Part shown: one piece after another, positions 54,338-63,222 of the stretch
How positions within the stretch are numbered: the stretch's first letter is position 1
Layout: the number at the start of each line of letters is the position of its first letter
From: Nocardia sp. alder85J
Lineage (GTDB): Bacteria > Actinomycetota > Actinomycetes > Mycobacteriales > Mycobacteriaceae
Assembly: GCF_020176955.2 (NCBI RefSeq)
Contig: NZ_JAIUCZ020000004.1
Location: forward strand, 778,862 to 842,861
DNA length: 64,000 bases
Direction of reading: 5' to 3'
Program-made: the position numbers and the translations under genes
The notes under the pieces: model-generated
Database searches by the model: none
Told to the model about the DNA's origin: nothing
What the model saw: only the letters and a program-made list of their open reading frames with translations

Positions 54338-54835
54338 CTAGTCCAGGCGCTTTCCCGATATCCTTCCCCGCACCCACGATATGCATTCGGGGCGGTCTCC
54401 CGTACCCGCGCGACAGTATTCCTCGAGCACCTCACGAATTCGCTCGGAAGGGAAGGTGCATTTGGGGTCGAAGAATGAGGGTACGTGCGGATCGAGTACG
54501 ACACGGGGATCGAATTCGGGAGGGGAGGGATTATCCGACAGCCATAGATACTCGGATATTCCATCCGGTTTGCGGGCTGAGTGCCAAGTGAGTCCACCGA
54601 ATCCGGATCTGACGTTGACGGATACGAGCAGAATATTATCCGGGCGCAAATTGCGCAGGCCGCGCTGAGCACGCTGCTCGCCGAAGCTTAAAGCAGCGAT
54701 CTCGCCAGCGCTCACGCCCTGGTAATCCGGGTCCTCCGGCTGCAAATTCTCGATAACCTCGTCGATCAATGCGGCCATTTCATCAGGATTCTCTGCATAT
54801 TGTATCTCGCCGTGAATGGCGGCGGACAGGATCAC
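54338..54835 (-). CDS. Imm1-like immunity protein
   Basis: 165 aa from a GTG at 54835 overlapping the toxin stop (GTGA). The C-terminal half contains EYLWLSDNPSPPEFDPRVVL then DPHVPSFFDPKCTFPSERI and VLEEYCRAGTGDRPECISW, the pattern of Imm1 immunity proteins (PF14430 from memory). Imm1 is associated by comparative genomics with SCP1.201-type deaminase toxins, which the upstream gene encodes. It would bind and block the toxin in the producing cell. Confidence 0.85.
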   Translation of the reverse strand: MILSAAIHGEIQYAENPDEMAALIDEVIENLQPEDPDYQGVSAGEIAALSFGEQRAQRGLRNLRPDNILLVSVNVRSGFGGLTWHSARKPDGISEYLWLSDNPSPPEFDPRVVLDPHVPSFFDPKCTFPSERIREVLEEYCRAGTGDRPECISWVRGRISGKRLD

Positions 54836-56676
54836 GAAGCATCTCCTTCGAACAGATGGTTTTCTATTTTGCCGTTGAATGGGTAATATACACGCATCGT
54901 CGAGCCTGTCGGCAGTATCGCCTCAAGGGCGTCATCGCAGCCTATAATAAAGTCGTCGTGGCATGGACCGCCTTCTTTGTTGATGATCACTACTGCGTGT
55001 TGAAGCCTGTCCGGGTTGTCTCGCATCCACGCGGCATACTTCGTCTCGACATGACAGCTTATAGGGTATTCGTGACCTTCATTCCATTCTCGGCTGTCCG
55101 CTTGATGTAGATGATCATTGACTGACTTCACAAGATCCTGTTCTTTGAATCCGGAATGCATCTCGAATTCGATTCTGAATCCTTCGGAATCGTCCCTGTA
55201 AATCTCGTTCCCGTCCGAATTCTCGAAAATGCGACCTCTGGTCACTCTGAATTGCTTCAGTTCATTCATGTGCTGCTGGACATCGATCTTGTCGTGAAGC
55301 TCGTTCCCTTCTGGCGATGGCTTGTCCGTGGTGGTATCGCTCCCGGTGAGGGCCGGCTCCCGGGCAAGCAACACTTCGCTGTCGGCTGACTCGCTCGGAT
55401 CGGCGGGGTCCGACAACGATATCTCGTCGAAGCTGGTTTTTTCCTCGGATGCATTGAGTTCAGGACCGGGCTCGACCTTTGGGTGATAGGCGTTCTCGCC
55501 ACTCTGTTCTTGGCGGGGTTCGGCATCCTCGTCCTGCGACTCTGATGACGGGGGGGCAACATGGCTCAGTCGGCCGTCGCCGGTGGAATTGTCAGGTTTG
55601 TGGGCCGGTTCGGCGTTTTCGGGTGGAGCCGGGCGTTCGCTTTCTAATTTTTGTAACGTTGTATTCGGATCGGTCGGACTATCGTGGCCTGTCTGTATCG
55701 TTGGCTCCGGCGGTTCCGGCTCTGGTCCGTCGGATTCTGTCGCGGATCCATCGTCCACACCGCTTTGCGATTCACTCGGTTCGGAGCTGGGCGAGTCGCT
55801 GCTCGAAGAGGGCACGTCGGACGAGTGTGGATCGTCGAGATCCGGAGTTGCTGGCTGGTTCGGGTTGACGCGTTCAGCATCCAGGTCGTTCGCTGCCGAC
55901 TCGGGGACTCCGGCTGTGTCCGCGCTCCTGGTTCGGTCGGCCTCGTCGAGCATGCGCGGTTCGTCTGGCCCGGCAATTTCAGGGGTAGTTGGGTTGACGT
56001 CCGAAGACGTTGCATCCGTGCGTCCGTCGGCGGCTTGCTCGGTGCTTGCTGGGCCCTGGTCGACATCCTCCGAAGGGCGTCCATCTGCCGTTGCCAACGT
56101 TGTGTTGTCCGGTTGGTCTGGCTGATCGGACGCGGCTGCGGAGCTGGAGGTTGGGTGAAGTTCGCTCTCGCCCCTGTCAGGAGGCACGTCGCCGGCTGTT
56201 GGTGCTGTGCCACTGTCCTGTCCGGGCACGCTGGGATCGATTGTGTCGGCGGACACCGGGTTCGGTGGCGTTTCGGTTTCAGCGGATGGGATGCTGTCGT
56301 TCCGATTGAGGGGTGCGTTGTCTAGAGGGGCGATGTTTTCGTGGCGCGTTTCAGGGGTGGGCTCTGGGCTCTGGCGTTCTGGTACCTGCGCAGCGGTAGT
56401 CGTATCCGACTGTGGTCGTTCATTGTCTCCGGTTGGTCGGCCACGCTCGCTCGGCGCTGTCTGCATTGGCGGTGGCGGTGGAGGAACGTCGCGACGGTTG
56501 GTTTCGCGTTGCTCGTTAGACGATCTGGTGACCGGCTCGTTTCCGGCCAGGGCCGGTCGACCGGTGATCTCGCGGCGGTCGACCGGGGCTACCTTCTCTG
56601 CTGCTGGTGAGCGAGACTCGGGTACGGAGGTTCGCTGAGGCGGTGGCTCTGGCGTGTAATTTCGGTCGAGGTTCAT
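54832..56676 (-). CDS. Polymorphic toxin: proline-rich stalk with a C-terminal SCP1.201/DddA-like deaminase
   Basis: 614 aa; ATG overlaps the ATPase stop (ATGA). Residues 1-455 are low-complexity, rich in Pro, Ser, Thr, Asp and Glu, with no signal peptide. The last 135 residues hold a deaminase core: HVE at 542-544, MRDNPDRLQHAVVIINKEGG, then PC (C572) and C580, followed by ALEAILPTGSTMRVYYP. In SCP1.201/DddA-like toxins the His and two Cys hold zinc and the Glu is catalytic. The Cys spacing of seven residues is wider than the CxxC of DddA. Followed by its Imm1 gene. Confidence 0.85.
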   Translation of the reverse strand: MNLDRNYTPEPPPQRTSVPESRSPAAEKVAPVDRREITGRPALAGNEPVTRSSNEQRETNRRDVPPPPPPMQTAPSERGRPTGDNERPQSDTTTAAQVPERQSPEPTPETRHENIAPLDNAPLNRNDSIPSAETETPPNPVSADTIDPSVPGQDSGTAPTAGDVPPDRGESELHPTSSSAAASDQPDQPDNTTLATADGRPSEDVDQGPASTEQAADGRTDATSSDVNPTTPEIAGPDEPRMLDEADRTRSADTAGVPESAANDLDAERVNPNQPATPDLDDPHSSDVPSSSSDSPSSEPSESQSGVDDGSATESDGPEPEPPEPTIQTGHDSPTDPNTTLQKLESERPAPPENAEPAHKPDNSTGDGRLSHVAPPSSESQDEDAEPRQEQSGENAYHPKVEPGPELNASEEKTSFDEISLSDPADPSESADSEVLLAREPALTGSDTTTDKPSPEGNELHDKIDVQQHMNELKQFRVTRGRIFENSDGNEIYRDDSEGFRIEFEMHSGFKEQDLVKSVNDHLHQADSREWNEGHEYPISCHVETKYAAWMRDNPDRLQHAVVIINKEGGPCHDDFIIGCDDALEAILPTGSTMRVYYPFNGKIENHLFEGDAS

Positions 56677-59600
56677 GAGTTGCCGTTGCCTGGTACTTGA
56701 TTGAGCAGTGCTGGTGACGGTGGGTCGGTGTTGGCTGGCCGTTCGAGATAGCGGGCCAGTTCCAAGGGAGTGGTCAGCCATTGGAGGTCGTTCGGTTCCT
56801 CGAATTCGAGGTGACGGCATGCAGGGGTGAAGCCTTGGGCGGGGTCGATGGTGTGGCCGAGGTGCAGGATGGCGGAGATGTACGGCGGTGTCCCAACGCC
56901 GGTGACGAGGGTATCGTGGCCGGCGTCGGGGTCGTTCCAGTAGTCGGGGCGGGCGCGCAGTGCGTCGAGTTGGTCGGCGCGTGAGTTGCCGGCGAGATCC
57001 AGGCCCCGCTCTCGCCAATCGGCAGTGTTTGGGTGGGGAGGCAGGTTCGCTGGTCCGTTGTGCACGTCGTTGCGCAGAATTGTGGCCACGTCGGCCCACC
57101 GGTAGGGCCCGGCCTGCCATCGCGTTTCCTCGTCAGGTGCCTGCGTGATAGTTCGCCGGCACGGCCGCTGACCGTCGAGGCAGGTGAGCGTGGTGGTGAC
57201 GAGATGCTCGGCGAATTGGTCAGGCTGATAGGTGTTGGCCAGGCCCCGGTAGCGGATGTCGATGCCGGCCTGGATCCGGTAAACGATGGCGGCGGTGACC
57301 AACTCGCGTCCATACGTGTGGATCAGCTGTTCGAGCCAGTCCGGTCGGGGACAGGGCGGTGGGCCGCCGACGATGTGGGCCACGATGACCAGCTCGATCC
57401 AGAGTGTCAGGGCATGATCGTCGGCAAGCCGGCGGGCCGCCGCGAGGGCGGCCAGGGGCAGCGGCGGCAGCCCGGCGCTGCTGTCGTGGTGGATACGGAT
57501 GTCGGTGGTGGCGTTGTCAGTGGATTCGGTGTGTTCGGCCAGGGGGATGTGCAGGCGCAGTGGGCGGTCCATGCCGTCGGTGAAAACGGCGGCGCGTCCG
57601 GGTGGGAGGGAGACGACGTGGCGGGATTGGGTGTCGTCGAGGTTCATGGTGGCGCCGAGGGTGTCGCGGTCTTCACGGGCGGGCAGCCGGTGCACGATCT
57701 TCAGCGCGGTGTTCTTGACGACGTCGGGGGTGATCTTGGAGGGGATCTGTTCGGCGACGACGAGTCCTTCGCCGTAGGCGCGGATTTCGGCGAGCAGGGA
57801 CGCGAACAGTTCGACGGCGTGGGCGGCGGGGGTGTCGCGGTCGGTGTTCTTCAGCAACCGGTGGGCTTCCTCGACGATTGTGACATGCGCCAGCCCGTGC
57901 TGGTGGGGACGATGGGTGTGGCGGATGCGGAGGTGTTCGTAGAGGCGGATGAGGATGACGCCGATGAAGAAGGCTTTGTCGGTGTCGTTGCCGACGTCTT
58001 CGATTTCGAGGACGACGTTGCGGGCGAGTAGGTCAGCGACGTCGAGCCGGTAACCGCCTTCGAAGAACCGCCCGGGAGTGCCGAGCCGCAGTGACCCGAT
58101 GCGGACGTCGATGAATCCACGGATGTTGTCGGTGATTTCGCGGCCGTACCCGATGCCTTCGACGACTTGCAGGGCAGTGGTTTGCAGGTCGCCCAGGGAC
58201 GGGTATTTGGGACGGACCCCGCTGGCGAGCCGGGATTGGCCGAGGACGGTGTCCCAGCCGATATCGGTGTAGCAGCGGGTCAAGGCGTGGGCGAGGACTT
58301 GCGGGAAGGGTTCGGCCGCCTCGAAGGCGGCCTCGAACAGGGCCCGGGTGAGGTCGATGTGGGTCTGCAGCGGGAAGCCCGGCTCGGGCTCGAGGGGATT
58401 GAGGCCGACGGGGATGGCGTCGGGCTGGCCGGGCCGGATGACGGTGACGGTGCCGCCGGTAGCGGCGATGCGGCCGGCCATGCCGGCGTATTCGGCTTTC
58501 GCGGGTTCGATGACCAGCCACGGGATCCCGCGCCGGTGCAGGCCTTCGAGGAGGTGGCGGACGGTCTGGGATTTGCCGGAGCCGGTGGCGCCGGCGACGA
58601 AGGTGTGCCGGTTGAGTGTTTCTGTGCTGACGGCGAATTCGCCGACGGGCCGGTCGGCGCTGTCGAGGATGGTACCGAGATGTATTCCGCCGGTGAGGGA
58701 GTGGCCGTGGTGGGGGGTGACGTCGAAACGGGCCGGCTCGCGGACCTCGATCCCGGGCAGCTCGGTGCGCGGCGGCCGGGCGAGTGCGGCCACCAGTTCC
58801 CCGGTCGCGGCGAACGGCGACGCCGGCTGCTGGTCGTTGCCGGGGTCCGGTGCCGGGATGACGGTGATGGCCAGCGTTTGTGCCAGGGAGCCGGGAGTGT
58901 GGTGGGGGTACAGCGTGTAGGGGAGTTGGTCGAGTTCGCTGGCGCTGCACAAAAGTCCGGCGGCCCGGCGGGCCGCGGGGAGACTGGTCGCGCCGACAAG
59001 GGCGTGGAGATGCCATAGCCCAGAGGGTTTGGCGCGGGCGAGTTCGTGGAATCGGGCTTCGCCGCGGCGTAGTGCGATGCGGTCGGGTTCGTGGTTGGGC
59101 CGGTTGCGCAGGCGTGACAGGTCCAGTTCCAGGCCGCGCATTTCCTGTTCGACCGCGGTGACCGGAAGCGGTTCGGCGATGACCAGCCACGCGAACTCGT
59201 CGGGGAGGTGTTCGACGAAATCCTCGAAACCACCACGGCGAGGCGCTGTGGTGGTGGTGTCGCTGCCAGGGGTCCACAGCGGGTCGGAGCGTCCGACGCA
59301 GCGCAGCCAGACCGGCAGCGACGCCCACTGTGCGGTCACGGTCGAGGTGGCGATCGGTACGGCCTTGCTGCCCGGGGGATACAGCACCGACACCACCGTG
59401 TCCGGCCTGGCGGCCGTGTCCGGATTGGAGGTCTTGCTGTGGGGTGTGAACGGGCCGGTGGCGGGTGGGAAGTACGGGTTGCCGCCGACGAGGATCCGGA
59501 ATTGCTGGCTGCCTGGTGGTCGGTCCCAGGCCACCGCGATCCCCGGGTGCGTGTGCCCGGCACCGGTGACGTCGACTCTGTCGACGGTGTCGAGGGCGGT

Positions 59601-59738
59601 CAGTTCGGCATGGGCGGCGGTCAGCGCGGCGGCCAGCTTCGCACCGAGGATAGCGTTGTGGCGGTCCTCGTCGGCGGGCGTGGCGGTGACCGGCCGTGGG
59701 GTCTGGATCATGCGGTGAAATACATAGTCCGACAACAT
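56673..59738 (-). CDS. HerA/FtsK-like ATPase upstream of the toxin
   Basis: 1021 aa; ATG at 59738 with GGAG 6 nt upstream. Residues 1-340 have no clear family. Walker A GATGSGKS is at 383-390 in RHTFVAGATGSGKSQTVRHL, followed by WLVIEPAKAEYAGM, and Walker B in HVTIVEEAHRLL, then EIRAYGEGLVVAEQIPSKI and LPPGRAAVFTDGMDRPLRL, the HerA (DUF87/DUF853) layout. Such hexameric motors move DNA or protein. Its coupling to the toxin suggests a role in toxin export or delivery, by analogy with EssC-type ATPases; that is inference. Confidence 0.88.
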   Translation of the reverse strand: MLSDYVFHRMIQTPRPVTATPADEDRHNAILGAKLAAALTAAHAELTALDTVDRVDVTGAGHTHPGIAVAWDRPPGSQQFRILVGGNPYFPPATGPFTPHSKTSNPDTAARPDTVVSVLYPPGSKAVPIATSTVTAQWASLPVWLRCVGRSDPLWTPGSDTTTTAPRRGGFEDFVEHLPDEFAWLVIAEPLPVTAVEQEMRGLELDLSRLRNRPNHEPDRIALRRGEARFHELARAKPSGLWHLHALVGATSLPAARRAAGLLCSASELDQLPYTLYPHHTPGSLAQTLAITVIPAPDPGNDQQPASPFAATGELVAALARPPRTELPGIEVREPARFDVTPHHGHSLTGGIHLGTILDSADRPVGEFAVSTETLNRHTFVAGATGSGKSQTVRHLLEGLHRRGIPWLVIEPAKAEYAGMAGRIAATGGTVTVIRPGQPDAIPVGLNPLEPEPGFPLQTHIDLTRALFEAAFEAAEPFPQVLAHALTRCYTDIGWDTVLGQSRLASGVRPKYPSLGDLQTTALQVVEGIGYGREITDNIRGFIDVRIGSLRLGTPGRFFEGGYRLDVADLLARNVVLEIEDVGNDTDKAFFIGVILIRLYEHLRIRHTHRPHQHGLAHVTIVEEAHRLLKNTDRDTPAAHAVELFASLLAEIRAYGEGLVVAEQIPSKITPDVVKNTALKIVHRLPAREDRDTLGATMNLDDTQSRHVVSLPPGRAAVFTDGMDRPLRLHIPLAEHTESTDNATTDIRIHHDSSAGLPPLPLAALAAARRLADDHALTLWIELVIVAHIVGGPPPCPRPDWLEQLIHTYGRELVTAAIVYRIQAGIDIRYRGLANTYQPDQFAEHLVTTTLTCLDGQRPCRRTITQAPDEETRWQAGPYRWADVATILRNDVHNGPANLPPHPNTADWRERGLDLAGNSRADQLDALRARPDYWNDPDAGHDTLVTGVGTPPYISAILHLGHTIDPAQGFTPACRHLEFEEPNDLQWLTTPLELARYLERPANTDPPSPALLNQVPGNGNS

Positions 59739-59886
59739 GTTCGGCTCCGTAGGAGGCGGCAGGACGCTGGAACTCGTGGTGATGTTTCAGTGCGCCTGAG
59801 CCACTGCGGTGTCAGTGCCGAGAGGGCGAACGGGTCCGCCGCGGACGGATGCTGAGGCAATTGCGGTGCACCGGTTACGAGTGGCA

Positions 59887-60213
59887 TCACGGTTGTGGTC
59901 CGAAACGACGTGGTGCGGTGTTCGACCAGTACGTGGTGCCGGTGGTGGAGTCGTCGTTTGCGGCGCAGGGTGACACGGTGGCTTCGCCGAAAGTGTTGCT
60001 GTCGCCGCCGCGTCGGTGAGCTCCGGTTGTATCCCAGCCCCGTCGTTCGGCGGGTACGAACAACGCGGTGGCCATGGCGTTGCCGGACGTGCGGAAAAGC
60101 CGACCGGTCGCGGCAGATGCTCGGTCCTCGACTATTGCTAACCCCCCTGTCTCCCAATCGAGTTCAGGGTAAACCCGCCGAGCTGTTTCTGCTCCGATAC
60201 GCGCAAACGTCAT
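59887..60213 (-). CDS. Small hypothetical protein upstream of the ATPase
   Basis: 108 aa from ATG at 60213; weak ribosome-binding site. Reasonable composition (MTFARIGAETARRVYPELDW). Its stretch TALFVPAERRGWDTT recalls LAGELFTPAERWGWEYL of the divergent 640-aa protein family, so both may share a short N-terminal motif. It could lead the ATPase-toxin-immunity operon, 148 nt upstream. Confidence 0.45.
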   Translation of the reverse strand: MTFARIGAETARRVYPELDWETGGLAIVEDRASAATGRLFRTSGNAMATALFVPAERRGWDTTGAHRRGGDSNTFGEATVSPCAANDDSTTGTTYWSNTAPRRFGPQP

Positions 60214-60713
60214 CGGCCAGCCGCGAACTTACCCATGGGCATGACTGAATTCGTTAAGGCTTTGTTACGCAATCAATCCCGAATGGCGCTACCCGATCGG
60301 AGGTCGGTCCTTGAGCCGGTACGGCCGGGGTGTCGATGCCGCTGGTGGCTGTGCTTTGCGCAGATTGCCTGAATGGGCTGTTGCCGGCCTCTGGACGATG
60401 CTGGAGGTTCGGATCGAGCGCTGTCGGGTGTTTACCGTTCCGCCCGTGCTGCTTTCGCAGTTGGTGCCTCACTGGTTTGCGCTTTCTCGGGCTGGTCGGT
60501 CTGTTTGAGTTTTGGGTGTGAATCGCTCCTCTGGGGCCGCTTTGTCGGTGCGAGGTCGTACACTGATCGCCTTGGTACGGAGCGGATTTCGCTCTCCGGG
60601 TGGGTTGACGGATACGTATGCTGGCGAGGTGTGTCTGCGCCTGCTCGGTGGCATGTCCGACGGCGACCTGCGGACGCTGCAGAACATGTTGGATCGCAAG
60701 GAGTTTGACGGCC
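60214..60713. other. Divergent region between the toxin operon and the membrane protein
   Basis: 500 bases between divergent genes. A short frame starting near 60652 (MSDGDLRTLQNMLDRKEFDG) has protein character but overlaps the next gene and is not called. Promoters for both directions should be here. Confidence 0.4.
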
Positions 60714-62636
60714 ATGGCAATCAAGGGTGTGGAAAGTGGTCGAGAGGTCGTGCTGGCGGGCAAGTTGTTCGCGCCGGTCGAACGGTGGGGGTGGGAGTAT
60801 CTGTCGCCGCCACCGCCGGTTCCGTGTCCGGTTCCAGCTCCGGTGTGGATCGAACCAGGGATCCCGGATCGGGAAAAACTTGCGAATCTGTACTATGCCA
60901 GCAAATATGCCTGGCAGTATCTCGTAGCCGGGGCGGCGTTCGTGTTGCCGATCACGGCCGGGGCGGCGGCGGTCTCATTGTATGCGGCACCGGTTGTTTT
61001 GCTCGGTGGGATGGCGGCCAGCTTCGGGATCTACGGTCTGAAACGCGGGCGGTACACCTCTGCTGTGCGTGAATTGGATGCGTTTCGGGACAATGCGATC
61101 GCTCAGTTCCAGCAAAGGCAACAGGAGTGGAAGTCGATGGTGGCCGCGCACGATCAACGGGAACGTCAACGTGTTGCCGCGACACCGGTATGGTTCCCGG
61201 TCCGGCCGGAGACCCAACCGCGGCGGATCGAGGTGTTCGGTGGCACCCCCGAAGGGTGGCGAGGACTGGTCGCGACGTTGGGGGCCGGACAGCTCGCCTC
61301 CGGTGGCCACGTGTTGGTCGTGGATTTCACCGAGGAACATGTGGCGACCGACCTGGCTGGTCTTGCCGCCTCGCAGCGCTGCCCTGTGCATATCGTCGAT
61401 CTGCCGGGGACCAGCCGCCGGTTCAACTCCGTCCATCCGGCCGGCACACGTATCGTGAGTGTGGACGACCTTCTCGTCGGATTGAGTGCCGACGAGGTCG
61501 CTGACCTGGTCTCCGAGGCGGTGCATTCGGCGCGCAGTGGCGAATCGGAGGCCAAGCTCGGTAAATACAGCGGCAGTGTCGATCTGCGCAATCTGGACGC
61601 GCGGCTGGTGCGGATGGTGTGCGAACGACTCGACGGCTCGGCGACCTTCGCGCGCATCGAAGCCGGGTTGCTGGTGTTGAGCAGGCTCTACCGGCGCGGC
61701 GGCGATGCTGTGCTGAGCGATGCCGAGTTGGCCAGACTGAATGCGATCGCCGATGATGTCGGCACCACGGAGCGGGTGACGGGTGAACTGCAGACGTTGA
61801 CCGAGCTGGCCGGGTCGCTGGCACGAAATATCGGTCAGAGTGCTCGGCGCGGGTACCTCGGCGAGCGTTTGATGCTCTGGCCGAATGCAGGGATATCGGT
61901 GCTGGCCACGGCCAGCCCGCGCAATCGGCAAAAAGATCTCCTCGACCGGATAGTGTTCCAGAGTGTTCTGCACGAGTTGCGCGAACGAAATTTCGCCGAT
62001 CGTAATGCTACCCGGGACCTGCGCTCTGTCGGGGCCGACACCCTGATCGTGGTAGGGGCGGACCATATGGGCCTGGAGGGTCTGGAAGACCTGAGTACCC
62101 ACACGAGGCGCGCCGGGCTACGGCTGGTCTTGATCATCGAGCATCTGCGTGAGGAACTCAGACCCTTGCTCGGCGGTGCCGACAGCGCCGCGATATTCAT
62201 GCAGCTTAAAAACGTTACTGAGGCGACAGCGGCTGCCGATTACATCGGCAAAGCGCATAAATTTGTGGTGTCCACCTACGGCCAAAATGCGAGCTACACG
62301 AAGACTGATGGACAGGGAACCAACGAGTCGTTCGGTCAGAACTCCGGCTGGGGAACCGGAAAGAACTTTTCCGAAGCAGCGGCCCAGGGAGTCTCGCAGA
62401 CCGAAGCGCGGGTGCACGAGTATCGTGTTGAACCAACGGCGATCCAGGAACTTCCTTCTACGAGGTTCATCATGATCGAACACGGCCACGAGTGGTTCGA
62501 CCCTCTGGGCAACAAAGCATACGGCCAGGGAATGGTCGTGGCCGACTGCAATCCTGCGATCGTGCTGGAGGACCGTGTCACCGATACGCCGTTGAGTCCT
62601 CGGACGATGTTCCAGCTCCATTCGCCGGATCGCTGA
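60714..62636 (+). CDS. 640-aa membrane-anchored protein, possible partner of the toxin ATPase
   Basis: ATG at 60714 with AAGGAG about 11 nt upstream. After an N-terminal motif (LAGKLFAPVERWGWEYL), residues about 63-105 form two membrane helices (LVAGAAFVLPITAGAAAVSL, APVVLLGGMAASFGIYGL). The large remainder has a Rossmann-like pattern (GGHVLVVDFTEEHVATDLAG, TRAGLRLVLIIEHL) like coupling-protein ATPases, but no Walker A is present. RFIMIEHGHEWFDPLG is near the end. A remnant paralogue lies beside the deleted IS256. Function unknown; location suggests the toxin system. Confidence 0.75.
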   Translation: MAIKGVESGREVVLAGKLFAPVERWGWEYLSPPPPVPCPVPAPVWIEPGIPDREKLANLYYASKYAWQYLVAGAAFVLPITAGAAAVSLYAAPVVLLGGMAASFGIYGLKRGRYTSAVRELDAFRDNAIAQFQQRQQEWKSMVAAHDQRERQRVAATPVWFPVRPETQPRRIEVFGGTPEGWRGLVATLGAGQLASGGHVLVVDFTEEHVATDLAGLAASQRCPVHIVDLPGTSRRFNSVHPAGTRIVSVDDLLVGLSADEVADLVSEAVHSARSGESEAKLGKYSGSVDLRNLDARLVRMVCERLDGSATFARIEAGLLVLSRLYRRGGDAVLSDAELARLNAIADDVGTTERVTGELQTLTELAGSLARNIGQSARRGYLGERLMLWPNAGISVLATASPRNRQKDLLDRIVFQSVLHELRERNFADRNATRDLRSVGADTLIVVGADHMGLEGLEDLSTHTRRAGLRLVLIIEHLREELRPLLGGADSAAIFMQLKNVTEATAAADYIGKAHKFVVSTYGQNASYTKTDGQGTNESFGQNSGWGTGKNFSEAAAQGVSQTEARVHEYRVEPTAIQELPSTRFIMIEHGHEWFDPLGNKAYGQGMVVADCNPAIVLEDRVTDTPLSPRTMFQLHSPDR

Positions 62637-63182
62637 CACCGGCCTGATACATCTTCGTCGGCCGTCATGACATCGTGAAGGCCAGTCGGTGCCCTCGCCA
62701 TGACGATGAACATGCGAAGTGGCCCCTTGTGGGCACGACCGGATTACCACGCTCCGGCTCCGCCAGCGTCGCCAGCGGAGTGCTGCTCGTGCAACTGGAT
62801 GATGGTCTCGCCGGAACTCGCAACGAGGCTCTCCACCCAGCGCACTCGGCATTGCTCGGATCCGAGGCTTCAACGCCCCGGTCGGTGACCTGGTCGTCGT
62901 GGGCGGTGCAGAACGCGCTGTAGCGCTCGCGGGCGTGGCTGGCCTGGATCACCTCCGGCATGGTCGTGGCCGCCAGCGCGTCCCACACCGACGGATTCGC
63001 CACGCGGGCAACCGTTCCGAGGGACCTCTATCTGCAACACAGTCGTAAGGTCGTCGGGGCCCCCAGCGCGGGCGAGTCCACGTAGTCGACGTGCGCGCCG
63101 GTGCTGCCGAGATCGATCTTGAATTCGCCGGGCGCCCCAGCGAACGGCGATCACGGCAGTGCCTCGATGTAGGGGACGGCGT
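62637..63182. other. Probably decayed coding DNA
   Basis: On the minus strand two short stretches look coding but in different frames: EFKIDLGSTGAHVDYVDSPA (near 63120-63060) and ANPSVWDALAATTMPEVIQA (near 63000-62940). No intact gene joins them. A broken gene next to the IS3 copy is the simplest reading. Confidence 0.35.
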
Positions 63183-63210
63183 GTGAGGTTCACCCCGAAT
63201 GGTGGACAGG
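63183..63210. repeat. Likely terminal repeat of the IS3 element
   Basis: TGAGGTTCACCCCGAATGGT lies just outside the transposase stop, and homology-free sequence begins to its left. The other end is beyond the window, so the pairing cannot be checked. Confidence 0.45.
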
Positions 63211-63222
63211 GGCTTACAGATT

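Noticed and set aside
57033..58031. 332-codon plus-strand frame opposite the HerA-like ATPase
   Set aside because: Antisense shadow with Gly/Val/Asp bias; the minus strand carries Walker motifs and the coupled start.
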